Shown here: positions 21,721 to 33,735 of the stretch, in pieces
Layout of the letters: each line of letters starts with the position of its first letter
Position numbering within the stretch: the stretch's first letter is position 1
Origin: Prorocentrum cordatum
Lineage: Eukaryota; Sar; Dinophyceae; Prorocentrales; Prorocentraceae
DNA: 64,000 nucleotides
Assembly: GCA_963575745.1 (NCBI GenBank)
Contig: CAUYUJ010014767.1
Span: 302,196 to 366,195, forward strand
Direction of reading: 5' to 3'
The notes under the pieces: generated by a model
What the model was told of the DNA's origin: nothing
Seen by the model: only the letters and a program-made list of their open reading frames with translations
Databases searched by the model: none
Translations under genes and position numbers: made by a program

Positions 21721-22239
21721 GGGACGGGGCCGCAATGTCAGAAAGGGTTTTCAGGCTGGATTCACACTGTTCGAGCCGCCCAGGGGGCCACCGCTGCGCC
21801 GGGGTCGCTCCTGCGCGTGTCCGACAGGCCGCCGCCGCCGAGGCGGCGCCCGGGCCCGTGGTTGCGGCGAGGGGCCGCGCGGCGTTGGCGCTGGGCCCGG
21901 GAGGAACATGGCTTTGTTGAGAGTCTGGCAGGCCGATTTGCCCGGCATTTTGCCCCCGCCTCCCTCCCCTCCTCCCTCCCCTCGACCTCCACCCTCCGAA
22001 CCTTCCGCGCAGCAGGTGCCGCCGCGGAGCGGCCGCGGCGACCGCCGAGACCGCCGCTGCGGCCTCGACTGGCGGCCGCCACTGCGGCCGTGCTGGCGGC
22101 GGCCGCTGTGCGGCATCTGCCGTCCGAAAGGTGAGGGAGGTGGAGGTCGAGGGTCCTTTCTCCCCCCACCTCCCCTCCCCTCTCCCCCTCTTCCCCCCCT
22201 CCCCTTCCCCCCCTTCCCCATACTACTCTCCTCTCTCCC
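21721..22239. other. GC-rich stretch without a supportable gene
   Basis: Frames on both strands are Arg/Pro/Ala composition only. GAAAGGTGAGGG at 22127 could be a splice donor, but no exon before it is convincing. Confidence 0.35.
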
Positions 22240-22690
22240 CTGACTCTGTCCGGAAGATGTTCGGCCCCCCTCCGCGTATTGTTTTTTTACACAGGATTCC
22301 GGCGAGTTGGTCTTTCATATGTTTTTTTGCACAGCCGTTTCTTTCTGGTCCTTCAAAATGTTGCTCCCGCTACAGCGCTGGTCTCATTTTCGGGTTTCCG
22401 CTCGTTCCAACACGTGCTCCCGCTGCAGCACTGGCCTCATTTCCGCGCTTCCGCTCGTTTCCAATCACGCTCCCGCTGCAGTGCTGGCCGAATCGTGCTC
22501 CTGAGCATGGCATGCAATGCAATGCTATGGTGTGTTCCGCTGTGCGATGCCATGCCTTTAGCTGCAATGCTATGATATGCAATGCTTCACTTCGCAGTGC
22601 CACTCCATGCTATGTCATTTTACGCGTTGATCTTAAACGCCATCTTCTGCCATATAATGCTATGCCGTGCTGCGACACCCGACTGCGCGA
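22240..22690 (+). repeat. Diverged copy of repeat R1, opposite orientation to 11495-12660
   Basis: CTCCCGCTGCAGCACTGGCCTC, TTCCGCGCTTCCGCTCG and GAAGATGTTCGGCC...TCCGCGTA match the reverse complement of R1. The following 180 bases repeat ATGCAATGCTATG-like words as in the R1 leader. Confidence 0.65.
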
Positions 22691-23715
22691 ATAGAGAGGA
22701 TATCTACGCCATGGTAAGGGATCGGAGGGAGGGGTAGGACATCGAATAAGACGCTTGCGCACCTAGCTTGCCTTCCCCTCCCTCCCCCAACCCCCCTCCG
22801 CACTTACACAATATGAATCCTTCCACTTCTCTTCTCCCCGAATAACGTAAAACAGTCGCCCGCCCCCCTCCGCGTCCTGTTTTATTCGCGCCCAGGATTT
22901 CAAACACTGCTGTTTCCCATGTTTTGCTGCATGTCCGATTTTCTCTGGTAATTCATAATGGTGCTCCCGCTGCAGCTTGGGCCTCATTTTCGGATCGGCG
23001 CTTTGCTTCCGTCGTTCAGAGTGGCACTGTCGCCCCAGCGCGGGCCATTTGTCTGGATCCGAGTCTAGCTTCATTGTGGTCCCCGCCTCATTTCCTCTTC
23101 ACCGCCTTCTCCTGGTCCTCCTGTTCCCCCCACCCCTTCCACTTCAGTTCCTGCTGCTGCCGTTCGTCTCGCCCCAGCGAGGGCCACTTTCCTAACTCCG
23201 AGCTTTTCTCCATCGTGGCCGCCCCCATCATTTCCCCTCCTCCGCCTTCCCCTGGTCCTCTTTTCTTTCCTGTGTTGCCGCTTCAGGTCCTGCTGCTGCT
23301 GTTGCTGCTTTTCGTCCGCATCCTTTTTCCTGCTCATCCTCCTGCTCACCCGCCACCTCCTCCTCCTCCTCCTCCTCCTCCTCCCACGCATTTCTTCCTT
23401 TTTTTTTCCGGTTGCGTATTCCACGAAGTGGTCTTTCTGTGGGAGTCGCAGGTCGGCTATGATACGCGTCCGCGGATCATGAAACATCAGCGCCGTGGGA
23501 AGAGATGGGAGGGAGGGAAAGGACGTCAACTGATGCGCGAGCGCACCTAACTTGCCTCCTCCCCCCTCCCTTCCCTCACCTCCCCTTCCCTCCCGCCCCC
23601 CTCCGCCCCCCGCCGATCCCGCCCGCCCAGCACTGGGCCGAAAATGCGCGCAGGCAACTTTCGGCGTGCGTAACCTTCAGCTTTCCTGGAGGGGGCTCGC
23701 CTGGGAGCCCTCTTC
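22691..23715. other. Pyrimidine-rich stretch without a supportable gene
   Basis: 22920-23000 has a weak R1-like segment; 23360-23385 is (TCC)n. No convincing frame. Confidence 0.4.
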
Positions 23716-24003
23716 ATGCGAGAAGCCTGCCAGAATCGCATCAAAGAACAGGATTCAGCGCGGCAGGAGGCGGCCGGCGAGGCTCGCGCCGACCAGGCGC
23801 TGGGCGCCGGGCGGCTGCCAGCGGCACCGGCCCGCACCCAGGGCCCATCGGCAGCCGCCCTGCCCCGCCGGTTGGCCGCCCCCGGGGCCCTTGCCGTGGA
23901 ATCCCAGGCGTCCAGAGGGGCTGTCGTTACACATGACGCGGGACGCTGCCACAGCAGGAGTCGACACGGACTCGACTCCACAGGTGCAGCGCTCGCCTGC
24001 TAA
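23716..24003 (+). CDS. Weak candidate exon, unknown protein
   Basis: 95 codons open from an ATG to TAA. The first 35 residues have a charged helical pattern (REACQNRIKEQDSARQEAAG). The rest is Ala/Pro/Arg-rich. The frame is also open upstream of the ATG. No domain recognised; GC-rich noise remains possible. Confidence 0.25.
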   Translation: MREACQNRIKEQDSARQEAAGEARADQALGAGRLPAAPARTQGPSAAALPRRLAAPGALAVESQASRGAVVTHDAGRCHSRSRHGLDSTGAALAC

Positions 24004-24269
24004 AGCTTCGTTTCACCCAGGCCGAATCAAGCGCAGCGGTGCTCCATTTTTCCACATCTCTTTGAACCGTCTGCGATGACAGGCGGGCATGAGCTGCCAT
24101 CACCGGGTTGGTGGTTTCAGGCAGGGCATCCTTCCCCCGCTTCGGACGCCAGGGCTTGTCTCTGTGTCTCTCTCTCTCTCTCACTCCCTCTCTCTCTACA
24201 CACATTTACCGGGGGAACGATCTGGGGGTCCAACAGCTGGAACCTCGGACCCCCCTTTGGGTCCGGGGC
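24004..24269. other. No gene; (CT)n at 24160-24202
   Basis: Short CT/TC microsatellite, otherwise unique. Confidence 0.5.
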
Positions 24270-25140
24270 ACAAGAGGCTCCACGAGGTCCTCAAGAGGCC
24301 CCAAGATCGGGGGCCATCTATTTCCACCGCCCCCGCCTGCGTAAAAGCGTATTATATACCAGGATACTGGGGGCCTGGGGGCCCGCGCCAGCACACATCA
24401 GGAGGGAAAAACACACACAGACACAATTCATCGTCAATTCCCAGGAATATAGGAAAATATTTGGGATCCTGTTATTTGTGTGTACTTATTTGTGTGTCCC
24501 AGGGCCCCTTCAACACATTCCTGGGCCCCCCCCCCTCTGATGGCCCTCTTTGTCCCTCGGCGTCCAGGAGCTCTTCTGAGGCCTTGAGGGGACCGCGTCG
24601 GCCTCTAGAGGCTCCCCCCACGGGGCCGGCGACCCGAAGAGGCTTCAAGAGATTCGCAGAAGCCCCTTTAGTGTCCCAAGAAGATCCCAACGCGTTTATC
24701 TTGTAGCCCCCAGGAGGCTTGCGAGGACGCCCCCCGAGGGCCCGAAATCGAAAAAAACGCCGTAGTTTTTTTTTTGTTCCCCGATGTTTTTCGCTTTCTC
24801 GCTTTTTCGCTTCCGATGTGATTTTCAAGCCTCAAGATATTCCCCCCGCGAGAGTCCCAACCTGGGCCCAAGACGGCCCAAGAGGCTCCCGAGGCGGCTT
24901 TAAGACGTCTTCAAGATGCGCCCGAAAGGCGCCCAGGAGGGTCCCCAGAGTTTCCCCAGAAAGCTTTCAGGACCCCAGGAGGCCCGCGGAACTGCCAGAA
25001 GGCCCCCAAGAAACCCTCGAGACGCCCCAAGAAGCCTCCCGGAGGCCCAGAAGAAGCCCTAAGAGGCAGCAGACGGTCCCTGTCGTGACCTACGAGGCAT
25101 CAAAATTGCTTCCAAGCGGCCCTCTGCAAGTTTTCCAATA
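24270..25140 (+). repeat. Outlying block of the 11-nt CAAGAGGCCCC repeat field
   Basis: 24270-24310 and 24550-25130 are built from words such as CAAGAGGCCCC, CAAGACGGCCC and GAGGCTTC at ~11-base spacing, as in 27.3-37.6 kb. The long proline/arginine frames are products of this repeat. Confidence 0.65.
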
Positions 25141-25801
25141 GAGCCCTCACAAGCATCCAATATGCTTCTGACTCACAACCCAGGCACGGTGGCGATTTCA
25201 CCCGTTCGAACCACGCGAGGGCGTCAAGAGCAGGTCAAGATGGCCGAGATCAACTCAAACCACTAATGGTCAACGTTCCAGGAAGACCAATTCAACCACA
25301 GCCGCACGCTGCAGTGCAGCAGGCGAGTTCTCACGGCCCTGCGTTGCAGGGCAGCGGGTGATTTTTGCGGCCGTGCGCTGGGGAAGCAAAAGGGGGTTTT
25401 TCTTTTCTGTCAGGATGGCTGGTTAGGCTGGTTGGCTGATCGGTTGCGTTCGGGAGCGCGCCAGAGGGTTCCGCTGCCACGTTGTTCTCCGCTGGTCGCT
25501 CGGTTGATTGGTCGCACGGGAGTGACGCACCGGTCCTGCGCGCGTGGCTGTGCGCAGGAGGTGTGCCGCAGAGAGGAGAGCTTCTTGCGGGATGCGCTCC
25601 GCGTGAAGGGCGTGCCACTCTGCGAACCTTGTCTCTGGGGACGCAGGTGGAGCTCCCTGTGGGGCGCGGTCCCTGTGAGGGGTGGGCCGACAAGGGCGGG
25701 GGAGTGCTAGCCAAGTCTGTCTCTGGGGCCGCAGGTGGAGCTCCCTGAGGGCACGACCCGTGCGACAATCGATGTCCTCACTGTATACTACGACTAGAGC
25801 T
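25141..25801. other. No supportable gene; two copies of a GCAGGTGGAGCTCCCTG segment
   Basis: GTCTCTGGGG.CGCAGGTGGAGCTCCCTG occurs at about 25630 and 25719. Each looks like CAG|GTGGAG but the surrounding frames are short. Confidence 0.4.
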
Positions 25802-25844
25802 CGCCAGAACCTAAGCGCGCGAAGCGCGCGCGCGTGGTTCTAGC
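25802..25844. repeat. GCGCGC hairpin element, copy 1
   Basis: CGCCAGAACCTAAGCGCGCG and its mirror CGCGCGCG.TGGTTCTAGCG meet at GAA. Matches the perfect version at 35815-35869. Confidence 0.7.
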
Positions 25845-25865
25845 GTATATGTATATGTATATGTG

Positions 25866-25909
<44 letters not shown>

Positions 25910-26684
25910 CACATATATATATATATAATGACTAGGTACCTTTATTTTTACGTAAACACATACATACATACATACATGCATGCATGCATGCGTACATACA
26001 TACATATATGCATGCATGCATACATACATACTCACATCCATCAATTCATCCATCCATGCATCCATCTACCAATACATACACACATACATCCATCCATCCA
26101 TCCAGCCATACATCCATCCATTCATCCGTACATGCGCACAAACAGACATACACATGCAAAAAACTATTCTCACTGACGTACATCCATCCATACATACACA
26201 CATACACATACATACCTGCATTCATGCATACACACATACGTATACATATTCACATACACAACGTTGTGCATACATACATTCATACATATAAGCAACCGTA
26301 ACTACACACATACATACGCATACATACATCAATCCATACATACGTACATACATACATACATACACACATATACACACGTATACACATACGTACATACATA
26401 CGTACACACATACACACATACATACATGCGTTCACACGTACATACATACATACATGCATGCATACATACATACATCTCTACATACATACACACAGATGCA
26501 TGCATACGCATACACACACGTACATACACATACACACATACATGATTGCGTACATCTATGCATGTATACATGCATGCATTCATAGGTGCATACTCACATA
26601 CACATACACCCATACGTACATACATACATCTATACATACATACATACATACACACATACATGCATGCATGCATGCGTGCATACA

Positions 26685-26718
<34 letters not shown>

Positions 26719-26883
26719 CACATGCATACATACATACATGCAAACATACATACATCCATACATCCATACATACATCCATACATCCATACACACATACACA
26801 TATGCACACACACATATATACATATGTATATATATAATGTATATCTGTATATGTATGTATGTTTGTATGTATGTATGTATGTG

Positions 26884-26917
<34 letters not shown>

Positions 26918-27173
26918 TGTATGTATGTATGTATGCATGCATGCATGCGTGCATGCATGCATGCATGCATGCATGTATGTATGTAGGTATGTAGATATGT
27001 AGGTATGTAGGTATGTAGGTATGTAGGTATGTAGGCATGTAGGCATGTAGGCATGTAGGCATGTAGGTATGTAGGTATGTAGGTATGTAGGTATGTAGGT
27101 ATGTAGGTATGTAGGTATGTAGGTATGTAGGTATGTATGTATGTATGTATGCATGTATGTATGTATGTATGTA

Positions 27174-27222
<49 letters not shown>

Positions 27223-27233
27223 ATGTATGTATG

Positions 27234-27287
<54 letters not shown>
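25845..27287. repeat. 1.4-kb AT / CATA / TATG / TA microsatellite block
   Basis: Order: (TA)n 25868-25928, (CATA)n with CATC and CACA variants 25960-26820, (TATG)n 26830-27235 including GTAGGTAT and (GT)n, then (TA)n 27237-27287. The second half is in sense the reverse complement of the first, with the axis near 26825. The Thr/Ile/His/Tyr frames are by-products. Confidence 0.95.
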
Positions 27288-27289
<2 letters not shown>

Positions 27290-28659
27290 GGGCTACAGGG
27301 CCGGGGGCTCCCTGGCCAGGACCGCAACCCCCCATGGGGGGATCGGGCCTCCGGGAGCGCCGTTGTCCGGCCCAAGAGTGCCCCAAGAGCGCTCCGCGAC
27401 AGGCCCAGCAGGCTCCAAGAGGCCCATGAGGGCGCCAAGAGGGCCCCAAGATGCCCAAGATAAGCCCAAGACGGCCAAAGAGGCTCCCAAGACGCTCCAA
27501 GAGGCCTCCAAGAGGTCCCCCCGGAGAGCCCCCAGAGGCCACAATCGTGCATTTTACGACAGTTTTGGACACATTTTGCCTTTCCCGCCTTTTCAGCTTT
27601 CCGACGCTCCACGACGGCTCACAGGCCTCCCGCAGACGCCCCGAGACAGCCGAAGAGGCCTCCAAGAGGGCCTCAAGACGGCTCTGGAGGGCCCCAAGAC
27701 GGCCCAAGACGCGCCCAAGACGGGCGAAGAGAGGACCAAGGCGGCCCCAAGAGGGCTCCAAGAGGGGAGCCGCGAACCGGAAATTCGAGCCTCCCGCCTC
27801 CACAGGGCCCCGGGAGGCCCCAAAGGGGCGCCAAGACCGAGACGGCCAAAGAGGCCCCGAAGACGCTCCCAGAGGCCTCCAAGAGGCCCCCCCAGAGGGC
27901 CCCAAGAGGCCAAAATCGTTTATTTTACGAAGGTTTTGGACACATTTTGCCTCTCCCGCCTTCTCAGCTCTCCGACGCTCCACGACGGCTCACAGGCCTC
28001 CCGCAGACGCTCCAAGACAGCCCGAGAGGCCTTCAAGAGGGCCTCAAGACGGCCCTGGAGGGCGCCAAGACGGCCCAAGACGCGCCCAAGACGGGCGAAG
28101 AGAGGTCCAAGACGAGCCCAAGAGGGCCCCAAGAGGGGATCCGCGAACCAGAAATTCGAGCCGGGCCCCAAGAGGCCCCAGGAGACCCCCAAGATAACCC
28201 CAAGACGGCCAAAGAGGCCCCGAAGACGCTCCAAGAGGCCTCCAAGAGGCCGCCCCCCCAGAGGGCCCCAAGAGGCCCAAATCGCTCGTTTTACAAAAGG
28301 TTTTGGATACATTTTGCCTTTCCCGCCTTTTCAGCTTTCCGACGCTCCACGACGGCTCACAGGCCCCCCGCGGACGCTCCAAGAGCCCAAGAGGCCTCCA
28401 GGCCCTCAAGGCGGCTCTGGAGGGCCCCAAGACGGCCCAAGACGCGCCCAAGACGGGCGAAGAGAGGTCCAAGACGGCCCCACGAGGGCCCCAAGGGGGG
28501 AACCGCGAACCGGAAATTCGAGCCTCCCGCCCCCACAGGGCCCCAGGAGGCCCCAAAGGGGACACAATAGGCCCCAGGAGACCCCCCAGAGGCACCCAGG
28601 AGGCCCGAACGAGGCTTCACGAGGCTCCCAAACAGCCCCGAGGAACCTTACAACGGACG

Positions 28660-28960
28660 GTGCGGACGAGCCGATTTTCGGACCGCCGCCGCCGCCGGTC
28701 CAAGAAAACTGCCTCCTGGACGCCATGCGCGCCGTGGCCCTCCTGCGGTGGCACATCCCGCCCCGGGCCAGCGCAGAGGCCCTCGGATCCCAGAGAGAAT
28801 TCTCCGTCGTCGGCGGTGTCGCCGTCGTCGGCGTCGTCGTCGTCGTCGTCGACGCCGTCCCCGCCCCGGTCGCCCCTCGGGACCGCGCTCGCCCTTGCGA
28901 CTTCTCGGCTCGCCTCCCGCCGATGTTCTTGTCGCCCTTCGACTTTCGGAGGCTCCTCCG
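28660..28960. other. Insertion of non-11-nt sequence in the repeat field
   Basis: About 300 bases with GCC and GTC triplet runs and one short protein-like stretch (ENCLLDAMRAVALLRW) break the 11-nt pattern. Too short to call a gene. Confidence 0.35.
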
Positions 28961-29489
28961 GGGGTCCCGGGTCCAGTGCTCTGGCCTCTCCAGAGCGTTT
29001 CAAGTGGCCGAAATCGGTATTTTTTCAAAGGTTTTGGAGAGATTTAGCCTTTTCGGTTGTCCGACGTTCCAAGACGGCCCAATAGGCCCCCAAGAACGCC
29101 CAAAGACGGCCCAAGAGGGCCCCCAGACGACCCCAGAGGCGCCCAAGACAGCCCAAGAGAGCCCCAAGACGGCCCCAAGATGTGCCCAAGAGGGGACCAC
29201 GAATCCAAAATTCGACCCTCCCGCTTGAAGAGTGCCCCAAGAGGCCCCAAGGAGCCCCCAAGAGGCCCCAGGAGGCCCCCGAGATGCACCCAGGAGGCCC
29301 AAACGAGGTTTCAAAAGGCCACAAAACAGCCCCGAGGAGGCCCCACTACGGCCTCAAAGCGGTCACCGAGAAGATGCGAAACTGCGTTCACGACGTTCCC
29401 GACAGGCCAACCACGAGCAAACCAACACCCATGAGGCCTCTGACCCACCACCTAGGGCACCCGCCGCCCGTTCGCCGTCCGCGTAGCAC

Positions 29490-29760
29490 GCACCACTCTG
29501 TACTCAACAGCTTCAGTCTCCAAGACAACACCCTGTAGTCAACAGCCCCCGTCTTCAAGGCAACACCCTGTGCTCAACAAGCTCCCGCTGCAAGAGAGCA
29601 CCTTAAGGAATTCATTCAAATCCCGACCCGCCCGCCCGCCCGCCACCCGCCCGCCCGCCGCCCGCCTGGCCGCTCGCCCGCCTTCCGCGTAGCACGCGCC
29701 ACCCTGCACTCAACAGCCTCCGCCTCCAAACAACACCTAGCATTCAACGGCCCGCAGTGC
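29490..29760 (+). repeat. ~40-bp CACCCTGTACTCAACAGC repeat with a (CCCG)n core
   Basis: Words ACTCAACAG and CTCCAAGACAACACC recur about five times; (CCCG)n lies at 29627-29680. Confidence 0.75.
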
Positions 29761-30299
29761 TCCCGGGACTGCCCAGGTCCGCTCCCAAACGCGCCACGAC
29801 ACGCCAAGAGGGCCCTAAAGCTTGCCAAGACAGCCTCAAGAGGCCCCGGACACGCCGAAGATGGCCTCAGGACGGCCGACGACGCCGCCAAAACGCCCCA
29901 AGAGCGCCTCCAGAGGCCCCTCCACAGGGCCCCGCATTTTCGCGCTATCGCATGTTCCGCCTCCCCACGGTCCCGGACGGCGTCAGAGGCCGTTCAGATC
30001 GCTCCAAGACGGCCGAAGAGGCTTTCAAGAAAGACCAGAGACGGCCCAGGAGGCCCCCCAGATAATTCAACAGGGCTTCGAGCGCGCTCCAAGAGAGCCC
30101 CAAGAGTGACCCAAGAGGGCCCGAAGAGCGCGACATTTCAAGGTCTCCAGCCTGAGAGGCTCCTAGGACGCCCCCGGAGGCCATCAGGAGGCTCCCAAGA
30201 AGCCCCGTGAGGCTCCCAGGAGGCCCCCCGGAAGCCCCAATGAGTTCCCAAGTGGCCCCAGGGAGGCCCCCTGCGGGCCCCCAAGAGACTTCGGTAAAT

Positions 30300-30650
30300 C
30301 GTATTTCCCAGAGCTTTCCGGGAACATGATTCCTTGGGCTTCCGTCCACCGCCCCAACCATGTTTCCAATAGGCTTGCCGACAAGGCCAAAAAGGGCCCC
30401 TCGGTAAGCCCCCGGAGGCCCCCCTGTTAGGAGAGCCGAACAAATCATGTTCCCGGAAAGCTTCCCGGGAACATGATTCTCGGGTTGCCGCCTTCTCCCC
30501 AAACCATGTTCCCTTAACGCCCTCCAGGATAAAAACGCGAGAGCCCCAAGCAGCGCTACCTGCTGTCACGCTCGGAAACGCGTCAGGTTCCGAAGCCTCC
30601 GGAGGCGCCCAACGACACCCCAACAAATCATGTTCCCAGGAAGTCTTACG
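30300..30650. repeat. AATCATGTTCCCGG palindromes
   Basis: A 36-base palindrome at 30443-30478 is formed by AATCATGTTCCCGGAAAG and its complement. Half copies occur at about 30312-30335 and 30622-30640. Confidence 0.75.
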
Positions 30651-30779
30651 GTCAGTGCCGCCGACGTTGAAGGAGGACGGTCCAGGACACCCAGAAATCT
30701 CCCAAACAGGCTTCCAAGAGGGCGCCGAGACAGCCCAGGGCCGCCCCCACACGGCCCAAGAAAGCCCCAACACAAACGA

Positions 30780-31602
<823 letters not shown>

Positions 31603-33189
31603 AGGCCCCCAGGAGGCCCCGAAACCAGGACATATCGTTCGAACGCGCCCAGGATGGCCCCCCAGACGGCCAACAAGGCTTCCAACACGGCCCAAAGGGG
31701 CGCCAAAATCATTGATTGTCCTTCGATTTTTGATGGATTTCAGACGCCCCACGAGGGCGCCGAGACGGCCCACGAGGGCGCCGAGACGGCCCAGGGACGC
31801 CCTGCCGCGGGCACGAGGTGGGGCCCGGGGTGGGGCCCTCGCGCCGGGAGGCCCGGAGGCTATGCCGTGGCGCTGGGGGCCTTGTAAAGTCGCCAGAAGA
31901 CGGCCCTGGATTGCCAGAAATGGCGTTTCCAGACAACGAGCACGACCAATGACCGCCCGAGATCACCCCAGAATTGGTCCCTGACTGTCTAAGAGGCTTC
32001 CAAGACGCCCCAAGAGGTCTCCAAGATGGCTCCCAAGGAGCCCCAGGAGGCACAACCAATTTGTTTTCCTTTGGTTTTTGATCGATTTTCGTCGCCTTTT
32101 GAGTTTCCTGACGCCCCACGACGGCCCAAGAGGCTTCAATTTCCGCTCCAAGGCATCCCCAGAGGCCTCGAAGACGGTCTCAAGACAGCCCACGGGGGTC
32201 CCAAGACGGCGCCAGAGGCGTCTAAGGCGGAGTGAGAGGGCCCCAACACGGCCCCAATATGGAGGGTTGACGCGACCCGAAAAGCCGAGTCTTCCATCCC
32301 GAGAGGCTCTCAGGAGGCCCCGAGAAGCCCAAACAGGCTCCAAGAGGCCCCAAGAAGCCCCCCCAGGGGGCCGAAGCGTATCCAAGAGGCCTCCCACGAC
32401 GGCCCCAAGAGGCACAAATCCATGTCTTGCCGTAGGTGTTTGATTGATGTTAGAGTTTTCAGCCTTTTGGCGTCCTGACGCTCCAAGACGGCCCAAAAGG
32501 CCTCCAAGGCCAATCCAAGATAGCCCACGAGGCCTCCAACAGGGCCCAAGACAGCCCGAGAGGGCACCAATACGGCCCCAAGGGGGGCCCAAGAGGGGTA
32601 AGACGAACCGAAAATCCGAGCCTTCCACCCCGACAGGCTCTCAGGAAGCCCCAGAGGCCTCCAAATGGGACCCAAGAGGCCCTCAAGAAGCTCCCCAGAA
32701 GGCCGAAGAGGTTCCAAGAAGCAATGTTTTCCCATCGGCTTTTGATGGATTTTAAAGTTCCCAGCCTTTTGGCTTCCCGACGCTCTAAGACGGCCCAAGA
32801 GGCCCCCAAAATCGCAGAGGCCTCCAAGAGGGCCCCAAGACGGCCCACGAGGGCCCCAAGACGGTGCCCGAGGCGCCCAAGACGGCCCGAGAGGGCCCCA
32901 AGAGGGCCCCAAGAGAGCCCCAAGAAGGTGAACGCGAGCCCAACAGCAGAGCCCTTCGCCCTAAGAGGCCCACAGGAGGCCCCAAGAGTCCCCAAGTGGT
33001 TCGACGAGGCCCACCAAAGCCCCCCACCAGGCCACAAAAGGCTCACAGGAGACGTACACGGCGCCAATCAAATTATCCCGGCAAAGCAACCTAACATCGA
33101 TGTGTAGGAGCATATCTGGAAGCATTCCCCTTAAGATTCGGATGAGAATCCAGTTGTCTGCTGCTCTCGTAGTCGCATTCGCGAGAATC

Positions 33190-33470
33190 AGCTGCCTCAG
33201 CCTCAGCCTCAGCCTCAGCCTCAGCCTGCCTCAGCCTCAGCCTGCCTCAGCCTCAGCCTCAGCCTCAGCCAGCCTCAGCCTCAGCCTGCATCAGCCTCAG
33301 CCTCAGCCTCAGCCTCAGCCTCAGCCTCAGCCTCAGCCTGCCTCAGCCTCAGCCTCAGCCTGCTTCAGCCTCAGCCTCAGTCTGCCTTCAGCCTCGGCCT
33401 CAGCCTCAGCCTGCCTCAGCCTCAGCCTGCATCAGCCTCAGCCTCAGCCTCAGCCTGCCTCAGCATTTCA
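33190..33470. repeat. (CAGCCT)n hexanucleotide repeat
   Basis: CAGCCT repeats with irregular GCCTGC interruptions. Confidence 0.9.
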
Positions 33471-33735
33471 AAATGTGGCCCGGGAATGGAGTTCTGGGAA
33501 CTCGAAGAACACGAAGTGGCCTACAGTTGGCTCCGGGCATTCAAAATGTGCCCGGAATGGAGTTCTGGGAACTCGAAGAGCACGAAGTGGCCTACAGTTG
33601 GCTCCGGGCATCCAAAATGTGGCCCGGGAATGGAGTTCTGGGAAATCGAAGAGCACGAAGTGGCCTACAGTTAGCTCCGGGCATTCCAAAATGTGGCCCG
33701 GGAATGGAGTTCTGGGAAATCGAAAAGCACGAAGT
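33469..33735 (+). repeat. ~73-bp tandem repeat, four copies
   Basis: AAAATGTGGCCCGGGAATGG starts copies at about 33470, 33543, 33614 and 33690. Each continues with GAAGAGCACGAAGTGGCCTA. Confidence 0.85.

Noticed and set aside
26329-27983. Thr/Ile/His/Tyr-rich frames of 400+ codons
   Set aside because: Artefacts of the CATA/TATG microsatellite.
28660-28960. Short coding exon in the repeat field
   Set aside because: Only about 16 residues look protein-like and they run directly into GTC repeats.
27141-29228. 695-codon open frame on the plus strand
   Set aside because: Starts inside (TATG)n and reads the 11-nt repeat; composition is Pro/Arg/Lys with unit-to-unit frame changes, and the minus strand is equally open.
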